A stretch of DNA of 64,000 bases from Azolla caroliniana. Lineage: Eukaryota > Polypodiophyta. How positions within the stretch are numbered: the stretch's first letter is position 1; the number at the start of each line of letters is the position of its first letter. Both the position numbers and the translations under genes were made by a program. This document shows positions 44,430 through 55,139 of the stretch, in pieces. The DNA lies in NCBI GenBank assembly GCA_043228905.1, contig JBHGNT010000010.1, positions 6,138,001 through 6,202,000 of the forward strand. Direction: 5' to 3'. The notes under the pieces are model-generated. The model was not told where the DNA came from, did not search any database, and worked only from the letters and a program-made list of their open reading frames with translations.

Positions 44430-45446
44430 TCAGTGGAGTGGGCTCTTCAAGGTCCGTGTCGGTGTCTCCTCGTGCGTGTCCATCGGTTGCTTCCGGTTGG
44501 CGCGCTCTTTCGCCGCCTTCTCTGCTTCGGTAGTCTTCCCCTTAGTGGCCTTGGAGGCCAACAATTGTTGCCGTTTCGAAGCAGGTTTCAAGGTGCCGTC
44601 CGTTGCTCTTCCCCGCTTCTTGGTTTGGATGGGCTCGACTTGTGGCGCCAATAGGGTGAACCATTGTGTCATTGCGTGCCATATTTTCCGGCCTTCCTTG
44701 TCGTCCTTTCCCCTTACTATATCAATGGTCGTACACAGCCCGTCGGCGATCAGCAACGGCCAATCTACCTTGACCCCTTCGTACGTTGCGATGATCAAGC
44801 CTGCTCGGTTCTGAGGCATGACGGGGGGTCGAGGGTACACGTGGCCGAACTCGTGGAGCACACAGGCAATTTCCCAGAATAGCATATCTTCGCCGCCTTG
44901 TGTCCTATAGCCCTTGCTGGCTAGAGTGTACTCACCGAAATATTTGATGAGTTGCTCGGGGGTAGGATTGTCGATCGTGTAGATACCTCCCTCCGGAAGG
45001 CCTATTAACGCACGGATCGCCTCCTCCGTGATCACCTCCGTGTCGATTTCTTTTATAATCTTCTCGGCCTCCTTGTGTGGCGCCGCCTCCATGATTGTTA
45101 GGAAACCCTCCAGACCGTGCTGCCATAACCATTTCTTGGCAGCTTCAAACAACGTTTGGCAGTCCATCTCTGCGTCGAGGTCTGAGAGCATTGGAGAGGT
45201 GTGATGGTGGGGAGAATGTGAGAGAGAAAGTTCTGAGGGAGGGGGTTCTCTGTGTGCGAGCTCTCTACGATTTATCTTCACGCGTCGCTCTACGTCTGTT
45301 CTCCTTGGTTCGCGATAGGAGAAGGTCTCGATGCGTGGGGTTTTTTCTGTCTGCATCTTGGCGCCTTTTTCGAGCCTCCGCATGTGCAGGTCGTGTACTA
45401 TAATAGCATTGCGTGCCATGTGGCGGTGGTTTAATGTCCTATTCAT
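44430..45446 (-). CDS. element B extra gene, part 1: conserved domain of unknown function
   Basis: 338 codons from ATG 45446; the ATG at 45191 (M-L-S-D-L-D-A) fits the start of the homologous protein in element C better, giving 253 residues. The domain (about residues 100-265 of the long form) has conserved blocks: W-L-W-Q-H-G-L-E-G-F-L, Y-F-G-E-Y, K-G-Y-R-T-Q-G-G, M-P-Q-N-R-A, Y-E-G-V-K-V-D-W and D-G-L-C. The same blocks occur in the gene at 60578-61291. A basic Lys/Arg-rich tail follows. It ends in TGA, then reads on in frame into the coiled-coil part. No known enzyme fold recognised. A weak resemblance in layout to Athila/Tat plant-transposon ORFs (D-W...D-G-L) is only a guess. Confidence 0.7.
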   Translation of the reverse strand: MNRTLNHRHMARNAIIVHDLHMRRLEKGAKMQTEKTPRIETFSYREPRRTDVERRVKINRRELAHREPPPSELSLSHSPHHHTSPMLSDLDAEMDCQTLFEAAKKWLWQHGLEGFLTIMEAAPHKEAEKIIKEIDTEVITEEAIRALIGLPEGGIYTIDNPTPEQLIKYFGEYTLASKGYRTQGGEDMLFWEIACVLHEFGHVYPRPPVMPQNRAGLIIATYEGVKVDWPLLIADGLCTTIDIVRGKDDKEGRKIWHAMTQWFTLLAPQVEPIQTKKRGRATDGTLKPASKRQQLLASKATKGKTTEAEKAAKERANRKQPMDTHEETPTRTLKSPLH

Positions 45447-45595
45447 AGCTCCTCGTACCTTTTCGACGTGCCTCTTTACTCCTCGTGTGCATGGCCGTTT
45501 CCACCACTCTTTTCCATGATTTATTTGATTCGCTCCTTTATTCTTTTCTTTTCTTTTCTTTTTATTTCTATTTATTTTTTAACTTACTTGTGTGG

Positions 45596-46053
45596 TTAGT
45601 TTTTCTCCGGTCCTGTCGGACCTTTGCTCGAAGCATGCAACTTGCCGGCCCCTTGTCGGTTTGCCGTCGTTCTGCTCTCCTCGGTTGCCAGCTCATGCTC
45701 CTCCTTACTGGCTTGGTGGTAGCCGTCGTCTTCACCGGTTGCCATTATGGTTGGCCTGCCGGCGTTTGATTCGGTGGCGACCTTTCGTTCAAATGGGTTC
45801 TTAGGCATAGGTCCTTTGTATGGTTTTAGTCTAAATCCGTTGACCCATTTGCCCAACACTTCCCCGACAAGTGTCCCCAACTGGTAGGACCCATTGAACT
45901 CGCGTGTGATCCAGTACGGTCCGGTCCATCTATGGTTTTAGTCTAAATCCGTTGACCCATTTGCCCAACACTTCCCCGACAAGTGTCCCCAACTGGTAGG
46001 ACCCATTGAACTCGCGTGTGATCCAGTACGGTCCGGTCCATCTAAACCGTAGT
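45596..46053 (-). pseudogene. element B integrase C-terminal tail, frameshifted and duplicated
   Basis: Matches element C after the core: R-W-T-G-P-Y-W-I, E-F-N-G-S-Y-Q-L-G-T-L, then W-V-N-G-F-R-L-K-P-Y-K-G-P. A perfect 112-bp tandem duplication (45821-46044) covers part of this region and, not being a multiple of three, shifts the frame. The frame also changes near 46090. Ends with G-P-E-K-N at 45596. Confidence 0.7.
45821..46044 (-). repeat. perfect 112-bp tandem duplication
   Basis: TGGTTTTAGTCTAAATCCGT begins at 45821 and again at 45933, and the copies appear identical through GGTCCGGTCCATCTA. Identity implies a recent event. Confidence 0.95.
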
Positions 46054-46590
46054 TTACCTAGCATTTTGCCCATCCGGGTCTGGAACACGAGCCGGCTTGT
46101 CGGTCCCGAACATCTTTTCGTTTCCCTTTCGATGCCGATCTACAAATGCTTTCCGTCTCCATTGTTCCAATTCCAGGTGCATAATGCTCGCCAGTCGGTG
46201 TTCTTCCAGTTCGCATAGAGCCTTTAACCGAATTACCTCCGATTCCTTTTCGTTCAATCGTTCCCGAATCTGAATCCGTAAGCTTGGTACCTGGAACACG
46301 ACCGGCATGACTGCCTCCAATCCGAATGCTAACCGGAACGGTGTTGTCCGGATGCTTGTTTTGTACGTTGTCCGGTAAGCCCAGAGCGCACTGTGCAACT
46401 TTGTGTCCCAATCTGTCCGATTTTCATTGACGATCTTCCGGAGGATATTCTGGAGCGTTTTGTTCGTCGACTCAGCTAACCCATTCGCTTGCGGATAGTA
46501 CGGTGTGCTTCGTTTATGTACTACCGCATAGAACGTCGTCAAACTTTCTACCACCTGCCCAAGAAAGTGCCCTCCTTGGTCGCTTATCAA
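46054..46590 (-). pseudogene. element B integrase core
   Basis: Contains the second Asp and the Glu of the DDE triad (I-S-D-Q-G-G-H-F; L-A-E-S-T-N-K), then Y-R-T-T-Y-K-T-S-I-R-T-T-P-F and G-L-E-A-V-M-P-V. It shares its frame with the two segments upstream and is cut from them by TGA codons at 46921 and 46663. The end is shifted out of frame near 46090. Confidence 0.8.
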
Positions 46591-46662
46591 CTCTATGGGG
46601 CATCCGTACCGGCACCAAATGCATTCGTATAAGAATTTCGCCGTTGACGCCGTGGTGTTGTC

Positions 46663-46893
46663 TCATAGGGCTTTCACTTCCACCCACTTAGTGCAATAAT
46701 CCGTCGCGACGATCACGTACCGGTTGCCGATTCTCATTGCCGGTGGTTTAAATGGCCCGACGAAATCCAGCCCCCATTTCTGGAATGGTTCTAGTGGTAG
46801 GACTGGCTGGTGTGGCATCCGAGCTTGTTCCGTTGGCTGACCCATTCGTTGGCATAGATCACACTCCTTCGCATACCGGACTGCATCTTTCAA
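46663..46893 (-). pseudogene. element B integrase zinc finger and first Asp
   Basis: [10 protein letters not shown] supplies the two zinc-binding Cys; W-G-L-D-F-V-G-P-F and [11 protein letters not shown] hold the first catalytic Asp region. TGA codons bound it on both sides; the element C homologue is open across the same places. Confidence 0.8.
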
Positions 46894-46920
46894 TGTGGTT
46901 GGCCACCATAGGCCACTTTG

Positions 46921-48183
46921 TCATACTTTCCTTGCCGTCACATCTCCGGCATAATGGCCTCCGGCAACTCCGCAGTGTGCCTCCCGTAGTATTACCTCCT
47001 TCTTGTCGTTGTGCACCGCTCGTCGCCAGATAATGTCCGCACCTTTGTGGTATAGCGTGTCCTGTAATAAACAGAAGTGTCGGCTCTGTACCGCGAGGCG
47101 TTTTCTCTTGTCCCGGTTCATCTCCTCCGGAGGCAATCCGGTGCTCAGAAACTGGTGCATATTAGTTAGCCACTTATCTTCTTGTGCCACTGTTTCATTT
47201 GTTGCCGTTTCCGTGGTGACTCGAAACAGCTCTGCATCCGGAAACTCGTCCGGTACTCCATCACCTGTCTCCCCAGAATCTAACCGGCTTAGATAATCTG
47301 CTACCGCATGCTGTATGCCGGGTCGGTGGAATATCTCGAATTCGAACTCTTGCAACAACAAAGTCCACCGGGCCAACTTACCGGTAAGTGACGCTTTGGA
47401 TACTAGGTAGAGGAGTGTCGAATGATCTACATGGAAGGAGAACTTTCTTCCCAATAAATAATGCCTGAATTTTGTTACATTGTAGATCATTCCTAAAGCT
47501 TCCCTTTCCGTGGTAGAATAATTTTGTTCCGCTTGGGATAGCTTCCGGTTGGCATAGTAAACTGGCCGGTACCACCTTGGCTCGGTAAGCTGCATGAGCG
47601 CGCTGCCGATTGCGATATCGGAAGCGTCCACGAACACATGAAACTCTTTACTCCAATCCGGAGGCTGCACTACCGATGCTTGTGACAATAACAACTTTAG
47701 TGCCCGGTACGCCTTGTCTTCGATGTCGGTCCATTGGAACGGTGTTCGATGTACTGCCGCATGCAGAGGTGTAGCCAGGTCCGCCAAATATCGGAGCATA
47801 CGGCTATGCCAGCGGATTTGTCCTAGGAAACGGCTCAATGCCTTTGCCGTTGCCAGTGCCGGTGCTTCCTGAATTGCTTTCACTTTGTTCGGATCTACGG
47901 CAATGCCTTCCTTGCTCACTATATGCCCTAGTAGCGTTCCGCTGGACACTCCAAATACACACTTCGCCGGGTTCAGGCTTAGCCAGTACGCTCTGCACTT
48001 CTCTAGACCTAGTCTGAGATGCTGCAAATGATCTTCTTCTCTACTATAGACGGCGAAGTCATCAAGGAACACCTGCATAAAAGCCGGTATGTATTTGCCA
48101 AAGATCTCCATGATGATCCGTTGGAATGTTGTTGGTGCCGTTTCAACCCGAACATCATCACCACCGCAACAAACACTCCCCAT
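46921..48183 (-). pseudogene. element B RT second half and RNase H
   Basis: Begins where the frame changes (about 48175). RT catalytic block F-M-Q-V-F-L-D-D-F-A-V-Y-S, then L-G-H-I-V-S-K-E-G-I and F-L-G-Q-I-R-W-H-S-R. RNase H: H-V-F-V-D-A-S-D-I-A-I-G-S-A-L, Y-S-T-T-E-R-E-A-L-G-M-I and V-A-D-Y-L-S-R-L. Ends just before the integrase zinc finger in a TGA where element C stays open. Confidence 0.85.
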
Positions 48184-49526
48184 TCGGTGACGAAAGCCGT
48201 TTTCTCTTGATCCTCAAGGTGCATCCGGATCTGATTATACCCACTGAATCCGTCTAAGAAACTGTAGACTTCATGGCCGACGACGGCATCCAAAACTCCA
48301 TCCGTAAACGGAAGTGGAAATGCATCCGTTACCGTTGACGCATTGAGCTTCCGGTAGTCGACACAAACTCTAATTTTGCCGTTCTTTTTCGGTACGACTA
48401 CGATCGGGCTCAGCCATGTAGATTTCTTTACGGGACGGATGAAACCGACCCTCAGTAATTTGTCGATCTCCTCCTTGACTTTGGCGGCGTAGTTTGGGTT
48501 CATCCGGTACCTCCGTTGTGCTACCGGCTTGGCGTCTTTGCTCAGATGTATCTGGTGCTGATACAACTGAGGATCCAGGCCTCTTATATCCTCGTATGAC
48601 CAGGCAAAGACGTCGCGAAACTCATTGAGGAGTGTAATTATCGTCGTTTTGTTCTCTGCATTCATTTCTTTGGCGATGTGCACCGGTTTTACCTCCTCCG
48701 TTGTTCCTAGATTTACCTCTTCTAATTGGGACACTTTTACGCGCTGGGATACGTCCATTTCCCTTTCCAACGCCTCATGCGCATGCCGTAACTCCCGGAT
48801 TGCTTCTTTATTCGGTTCCGCTTCGGTTCCGTCTGATTGCAGTAAGTAGGGTGATACTGCTTCCGCGACGTCAATTTCGAATAGAGGTACAATCTTCGGG
48901 TTCTCCAGCAAGTACTGCTCTTCTTCTTCGTCTGCTAACCCTTCCAGCATGTTGACACACTCCGCATATAACGGTGTCAGATCCTTGCCGGTGCCCTTCC
49001 TTGGTTGTGTTGGTACCTGTACCTTCGCTTTTCCCCGCCGGAACGTAATCATATTCCTCCTCCACTTCTGCTTGATATGTGCCGTTTTTAACCAAGGGTG
49101 TCCCAACAATAATGGGTACGCTCCTTCAGCCTGCAACTGGAGAACTACGGCTGAGATTCGGAATGTGTGGCCCCCGATGGTTACTTCCAAGTTCCGTATT
49201 AAACCTATCGGTCGCATCGAGCTTGTGTCCGCCATTCGAAGCCAGAACGAACATGGCTCCCACTCTCGAATTCCAAGAGCATCGCATGTTTGGAGGCTGA
49301 TTACATTAACGTCGGAGCCTCCGTCTATTATCATGCCGGGGAGTTCATTGCCGGACTGTTGGTGTCCACCACGACCAGTCCTTCTTCCGGATTTGAGAAG
49401 AATGTCGGAGCCGGTGGTGTTCTGCATGTCGTTATGCCGGACTTGAGTCCTTCTGTGAATCTTGGTACTAGCTGCAAGAGTCATCCTAACGGCAGCGTGA
49501 TCTGGCATTCCTGCAATACTTGCCAT
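48009..49526 (-). pseudogene. element B protease and RT first half
   Basis: Protease active site I-I-D-G-G-S-D-V-N-V-I-S near residues 90-100, with Asp-Gly-Gly where Asp-Ser/Thr-Gly is usual (element C has the same). RT: Y-Q-H-Q-I-H-L, Q-R-R-Y-R-M-N-P-N-Y, V-V-V-P-K-K-N-G-K-I-R-V-C-V-D-Y-R, S-F-L-D-G-F-S-G-Y-N-Q-I-R-M-H. After M-M-F-G-L-K the homology leaves this frame near 48180. The upstream join to gag also needs a frame change near 49490. Confidence 0.82.
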
Positions 49527-50020
49527 GTCACGTTTTCGGGCTGATTGCCGCCGGCGAGCTCTTCGGTGTTGTCCTTCTGTTGCGCGAGTTCTGCTACGTT
49601 TCGCTCATTTTCCTTTTTCACCCATTCCGTTGCCTGTTTCCGGATGGCCTCTTGTGTCTCCCATTCCGTAGTCTTCCCCTTCGACCTTGTGGTGACCTGC
49701 TGGAGGTCTGCGACTTCGGCGACTACCATGTTTACTGCCGGTCGCTTATCATAGCTTTTTGCCGGACATTGATTACTATAATGTCCTTCTTGTAGGCAGT
49801 AATAGCAATATGCTTTCCGGGTGTTGTTGGATTCGGCATTGTTTCCTGTACCCGGTGGAGGACTTGTGGTAACCGCGGGGCTCTGGTCTGGTTGGCTACT
49901 TGAGGCGCCTTTTTCCGGTTCACGTGGGTGGCTCCCGTTTTTGAAATGCCGTTTTTTATTAAAATTCTTTTTGTTGCGGTACCCTTGCGGGGGTTGGTCG
50001 TCATACCTCCCGTAATCTTC
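49481..50020 (-). pseudogene. element B gag C-terminus with third zinc knuckle
   Basis: Continues the frame of the gag segment upstream after a single TGA at 50021-50023. It has a basic region, the zinc knuckle C-Y-Y-C-L-Q-E-G-H-Y-S-N-Q-C near 49752-49793, and V-T-T-R-S-K-G-K, matched in element C by V-T-T-R-S-K-A-Q. Ends in a stop at 49481. Confidence 0.7.
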
Positions 50021-51076
50021 TCACCGTTGGTGATACCCGGGGGAGTGATCCCAGTTGTGATGCTCGTACCGTCCATTGTAATCTCGGTACTTGTCGTATC
50101 TCTTGTACCGGTCGTAGTTGTCTCGCCAATTGTTGTACCGAACATCTTGTGTCGGTCGATATCGCTCCTCTCGTTGCCAACGTTCATCTTCTTCGTCTCG
50201 GCTGCTACGTGGCTCGATTTGCCGGACTGGTGGAGCTTGCCGATTCAATAAGTTATATTCGCACCGGTCCATCATGTGGCTCGTAGATTGGCAGAGTAAG
50301 CAGTGCGTCCGCATGGTGCACTCCAGTGACGAGTGTCCGGAATTCAAGCAGGTCGTGCATTGGATTGCTTGCCAGAAATGTTGATCCTCATCGGTTGGTA
50401 ATGCTCGTTGGAGGGCTCCCATTGTTAGCCAAGAGCTCGTTTTTTCCATTTCTCGAACCCGGTCGATGACTTGGTCGACGGTGCTTGTGCGAAAGTCAAT
50501 GACCGTGCATACCGTTCGTAGAGGTTCCCGGAGCGCGGCTAAAAATATAGCCCGCGTTTCTTCCTCCGGAGGTGCGCGGGTAAGCTGACTGTGCATCCGT
50601 TGAAACTGGATGACAAACTGTGGGATGCTCTCGTCGGGGTCCTGCTGAATTGCATAAAATAAGCCCACCATTTCTCGTTGATCCACCTCCTTCTGGAAGA
50701 AGTGCAAGAATTTGTCTTTCAGGTCCGCAAAGGTGGTGATGGTGCTGCGATCCTGCGTCCGGTGCCATCTGGCGGCCGGTCCTTCTAATGTCACGCCGAA
50801 TTCAGCTATCTTGGATCGTTCCTCTTCTGCCGCGGTTAGCCATTGTGACACATGGTTCGCTTCCCATGTTTGTTCAAATGCGTGAACATGAGCCTCCGCG
50901 TACGGATCATCCCGATACTTGGAGTACTGGAACAACATATCGTCGTCCGGTGTCGGTACACGGCCTGGCGGTGTCGGTGGTCTTTCCTGCTGTTCCACCG
51001 GCGTTTGAGGTCTTTGCCGGTCTTCCTTTGGTGTTGCCGGCTCGACTTCCGGTGTTGGAAGTTTTTGCCGGTGCAA
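50021..51076 (-). pseudogene. element B gag, capsid and two zinc knuckles
   Basis: Pro/Thr-rich start, then the retrotransposon Gag domain (F-E-Q-T-W-E-A-N, F-G-V-T-L-E-G-P-A-A-R-W-H, L-H-F-F-Q-K-E-V, Q-F-V-I-Q-F-Q-R-M). Two CCHC-type motifs: C-T-T-C-L-N-S-G-H-S-S-L-E-C and C-L-L-C-Q-S-T-S-H-M-M-D-R-C. Element C gag has all of these. The true start is upstream at 51518 in another frame. Confidence 0.82.
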
Positions 51077-51089
51077 TTCCGTCTCTTGG

Positions 51090-51518
51090 AGGTTGCTCCA
51101 CGACGAGTGCCAGAGGTTCTCGGTCTGCCAACTCTGGTTCCGGTGTCGGTAAGGTATCCGACTCCTCGTCCTCCGGTCCTCCTGGGGTATCGTTACTGCT
51201 GCGATAGTTCGTATGCGCGCTGTAACCCCCTTCCGAATCCGATTCCAGTGCTGAAAATGCTTCGGATTCGCCGTCTCTTCCGGCCAAGGCCTGGAGAAGC
51301 GTTTCCGCTTCCCGGAGGCTGCTTAAGTTGCTTCCTTCGTCCGGGTAGGCGTTTTGTTGCAGACGGAACGACTCCTCCGCCACTTTTCGGATCACTTTGG
51401 AAAATGATCGATCCGTTCGGATTTCTTCCGCTACTTGTTGAAAAGCCTCTCGCCACCGTCTCCATTCAGCAAGTCTTCGTGCTCTCTCTGTAACCGGGTC
51501 GTCTGTTGGCCTAGTCAT
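51090..51518 (-). pseudogene. element B gag N-terminus
   Basis: ATG at 51518 starts M-T-R-P-T-D-D-P-V-T-E-R, then a helical charged region (W-R-R-W-R-E-A-F-Q-Q-V-A) and an acidic Ser/Glu-rich stretch. Near 51090 the Pro-rich character passes to the other frame, so one small indel separates it from the capsid part. Confidence 0.6.
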
Positions 51519-53512
51519 CCATTCCTATCGTTGTTCACTGCGATAATGCAGGAATCGTGGTCGCCTAAACCCTAAATCCTATAACACCTTTTGGCGACCA
51601 CTAAGGCGACCCCCCTTTGGAGACGGAGTCGAAGAATAATACGCAATGAACAATGATGCAACCCTCATCAGTGCGAGAAGTCGAATCGACGATGTGCGAG
51701 AACCGGTGGAAATATGAGAAAGAACAATGGCGTGATGACTATTCACTGCAGAAGTATGCAAGAAAAGCGACAAATGATGGCAATGATGTGCAGAAGAAGT
51801 CGGAAATGGAAGATTGACTGATGCACAATTCTACAATGAATTAATCTCTATATTTGTATGTTTTGTTTGGTCTGTTTTTGTCCTAAATGTTCGAGACATG
51901 TTGCCAAAGATGTACAAAAACGATGACAATGCATGAGAGGAAGTCGCGAAATGATGGCGTTAAGTGAGTGTGCAAGAAAGCGTGCTGCAAGAGACAACCA
52001 TGATGGCCAAGACAACCGACAACAGGATGGAGATGCCGGAAAGATGCTGCCGGACAGGCAATCAGAATAACCAGAATGGAGGACATGTCGGACAAGGCGA
52101 CGGATGACGGCCAGAATAGCAACGGTGTTCGGAAGGTTGCAAAGGCAAACGAGAAGACACAGCAGAACCGACTGTTGGAAAATGGACCGGAACGAGCTGG
52201 GATAAGACGGTTCGATGGCTAGAAAAGTGACATCGATAGAGGAAACGGCCGGACACGACCAGAGATGGAGTTCGCCATACAGCCGGCCAAACGGGCCGAA
52301 CAGTTGGAACGGTGACAGAGCTGGGACAACGATCAAATGGCGGTGGCCACATACCAACGGCTAAAGTGGTGGCGAACTAGCAACGGCCAGGTCGGACAGA
52401 GACAGCCGAATGTGTCGGACGACGGAGATAGCCGGACCGACGACCGGACATCAGCGGAAGAGAAACCGGAGAAGCGGTCGGACGAGCCAGATGGATAGCA
52501 GCTGACGGCCGGAAGGAACGGTGGCGGTCGGAAACCCTAAACAAACAGCAAGAGTTGCCAAAACGATGGGTTGGATGGCATCGGAGCCGAAGACAGATAT
52601 GGAGAAACGGACACAAAGACGGAGCCGGCAGACAAGGCCGGACAGAGACAAACGACACCGGCAACATCGAACAGAGATGGACGACCGACAATGATGGAAC
52701 CGGAAAACACAGAAAAACGGCCGGACATGGAGGACAGGACAGATGCACAAATCGTATGGCGACGGTGCAGAGGAGGCCATTACAACTATTGCACAACGAG
52801 CGACATAGGAAAACAAGGAAGAAAGAAGAAGAGAAAGAAGATGCAAACAACGAATGACGACAACGACAGGAAAGAAAATAGAGAAAAGAAGAAGAGAATG
52901 AAGTAGGAAGAGAACATAGAAGAAGAAGAAGAAGAAGAAGAAGAAGAATGAGAAGAAGGAGATGTAGTCGTTCATGAACAGAGAAATAAGAGGAAGAAGT
53001 CATGGAAGAAGAGAAGGCACATAACAGAGGATGGAGAGAAACGAGAAAGGAAGAAGAAGACAAATCCGGAAGAAGAACTGCATAAGAAAACAAGAAGAAG
53101 CAGATGAAGACAGGAGAGAAAGGATGACAAGAAGAGAAGCGGGAAACGAAAGCAGAAAGAAAAAGAAAGAGAAGAGGGATACACACAAGAGAGTGCAATA
53201 ACGGACCACAACAATAACCTAGAGATAAAGACGAAATTGAAGCAGAAGATAGGACGAGAAGCAAAATAGAGAAAGGGGCATTCGAGGAGTTTTGAAAATC
53301 TGAGGGCATCCGAAGAATTTCAAAAAACATGATGGCATTGTCAAAATTTAAAAAAATCAAAGGGCACCAATGGAATTTCGAAAACTCATGAATCTAAAAG
53401 AAATGGACGCAATCCACACACAACTCACAAGATAAAATGAAGTTACACATACGCACAACGTTTTTGGACCCATGATGCTAAAGTTCGTAAGTCGACAAAA
53501 TGAGAATGTTCG
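51519..53512. other. unassigned region between elements B and C
   Basis: The leader and 5' LTR of element B should lie here but no match to its 3' LTR was seen. 51519-51860 includes CCTAAACCCTAAATCC. 52200-52760 is rich in CCGGAC/GTCCGG-like words. 52800-53200 is strongly purine-rich (AGAAGAAGAAG) and gives spurious long Ser/Leu/Phe frames on the minus strand. No gene supported. Confidence 0.4.
53275..53390 (+). repeat. short imperfect tandem repeats, unit 27-32 bp
   Basis: Four units each start with GGCAT/GGCAC (53277, 53304, 53333, 53362) and contain AATTTC or AAAATTT, followed by AAAA. Confidence 0.7.
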
Positions 53513-54120
53513 TGTCGCGGAAGCTTCACTGACCGACAAAGATGTTCGAGTCAAGCACTCCGATCGAGGGATTCGATCGTTGAAAGGAGCGATGGAAGTT
53601 CCGGTCGAAGAAATATCATCATCAAGGCATGTGGGATCAACGTGCAAGGCACTTTCCCACAGGCGTGCCATATTGTGTTTGTTGTCCAGAGGACAAAAAT
53701 GTAAAATTAGGAAATTAGAGGACGCCGAGTCCGAGTGTCACGGGCCACCAAGGGCTCAATTGTGTATAAGGGAAAAGTTATTTAAACGAGGAACAGTACC
53801 TCAGAAAGGGAGAGAAGAAAATTATAGGCGGAAGCACTAGCGTAGTCATTCGAATTAGATAAACTAGTAAGGTCACCGGCCATAGGCCGTGTTTTGTAAT
53901 CCTTTCTGCCATAGTAATACATATTATTTGTGCCTATTTTGGTTGCATGATTCTGTGTTTCGATCTATACCTATGAGTTTCATGCCGCCACGTCTATCAA
54001 AACCTCGCTAGTGTTTTCTCTCTGAACCCTGGATCTCTCTCGATACCTCTGTACGAGCCTTCACGTACCACGCCCTTGAAGATCTATCGAAGGTGTTCGC
54101 CCAAAGGAATGGGAAACACA
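53513..54120 (+). repeat. probable 5' LTR of element C
   Basis: Right end GGGAAACACA sits directly before the primer-binding region. A likely left end is TGTCGCGG at 53513. TATTTAAA at about 53778 is a candidate TATA box. The left end is not confirmed, since the second LTR is absent from the window. Confidence 0.45.
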
Positions 54121-54122
54121 AT

Positions 54123-54140
54123 TTGGCACGCCCGGTGACA
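54123..54140 (+). promoter_or_regulatory. primer-binding site of element C
   Basis: TTGGCACGCCCGGTGACA, two bases after the LTR end. It resembles the TGGCGCC-type sites of plant Ty3 elements. The donor tRNA was not determined. Confidence 0.55.
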
Positions 54141-54275
54141 GCTGTGAGTGCACAACGAACTTCGTTGAAGGTAACTACCAGCTACCGTTACAGCGCCCTC
54201 TCGCACCACGAGGTCTTGGCCACCTGCCCGACGCCCTGAGCCAGTCGAAGGAACTTCCGACTCGGCGGTCACTGA

Positions 54276-55139
54276 CCAATCCTTTCCCGATCAATCGGGG
54301 GCTTGGCCAGTGCAATCCTCGCCACCAGACACTCGATCGTGAGTGGATTCACCACCAGAGCCCCCGTCGAGCCCTCTGGAGGTCAATCAACCGGAACCAA
54401 ACCCTTTTCCAGTACCCTCACACCGGCCGAAATCGATGCATCGAAGATTGCCGAGTTCACACTCTCCCTCGAGGGACCGGCCGCACGATGGTACTCTCGT
54501 CTCGAAATAGGAGAGGCCACCACTTTCCAAATTGTGCGCACAAAGTTCCTTGAACTTTTTCATCGCGAGGTGCCTAAACGGGAACTGCTACGGCAATTCT
54601 TCTCTATATGCCAGGAACCGCACGAAACAGTCGCCCAGTTCACGATCCGGCTCCAGGACCTCTACAGACAAGTGGTCGATGATGTCTCGACACAACATAT
54701 ACCAGACACTTTCCTATCCAGTTTACGAGAGCCTCTACGAACGACTCTCGCACTTACAAATTTCGCCAACCATACTATCGAACAAGTCATAGCGCACGTT
54801 CTCGCCCTCGATCGGAACCAGCACGGCACGGCCTTCTCGATGACATCCTTGCAAACCACTCTTCCCCAAGAGGACAATCGCTTTTGCCAAGCCCTCCAAT
54901 GCACTGCGTGTTCAGGATCAGGGCACCTGGCCCTCGAATGTCCCCACCGACCACAGTGTCCGATCTGTCAGTCTCGAGCTCACACGGTCGAGCAATGCGA
55001 ATATAATATGTTGAACCGCACAACGGCAACACCGGTCCGCCAGATCGAGCCACACAATACATACTCTCGGCAGGACGAGCGATACATCTACCGCGACCAG
55101 GATAAGGACCAACCGCGATCCCCGGATCGATGGCGCTGA
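54276..55139 (+). pseudogene. element C gag (capsid, two zinc knuckles)
   Basis: Gag domain with F-T-L-S-L-E-G-P-A-A-R-W-Y, F-L-E-L-F-H-R-E-V and Q-F-T-I-R-L-Q-D-L, aligned with element B. Zinc motifs C-T-A-C-S-G-S-G-H-L-A-L-E-C and C-P-I-C-Q-S-R-A-H-T-V-E-Q-C. A stop precedes it at 54273, so the real N-terminus must be in another frame upstream. TGA at 55137-55139 ends it, but the same frame reads on. Confidence 0.8.

Larger units (their letters stand above)
36124..51518 (-). mobile_element. Ty3/gypsy element B (OTA-type lineage) with extra downstream gene
   Basis: Minus-strand order: gag (51518-49740), protease, RT, RNase H, integrase (to about 45600), extra genes (45446-42696), 3' LTR (42295-36124, split by element A). 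RT and integrase resemble the Athila/Tat (non-chromodomain) side of plant Ty3 elements: Q-R-R-Y-R-M-N-P-N-Y in [13 protein letters not shown] in integrase, no chromodomain. Gag-pol is broken by stops and indels. Only part of a leader is seen right of gag; the 5' LTR was not identified in 51519-53512. Element C is a diverged relative. Confidence 0.75.

Noticed and set aside
52377-53360. Long minus-strand frame of 327 codons rich in Ser, Leu and Phe
   Set aside because: It is the complement of purine-rich AGAAGAAG-type low-complexity sequence; no domain, and overlapping long frames occur in more than one phase.
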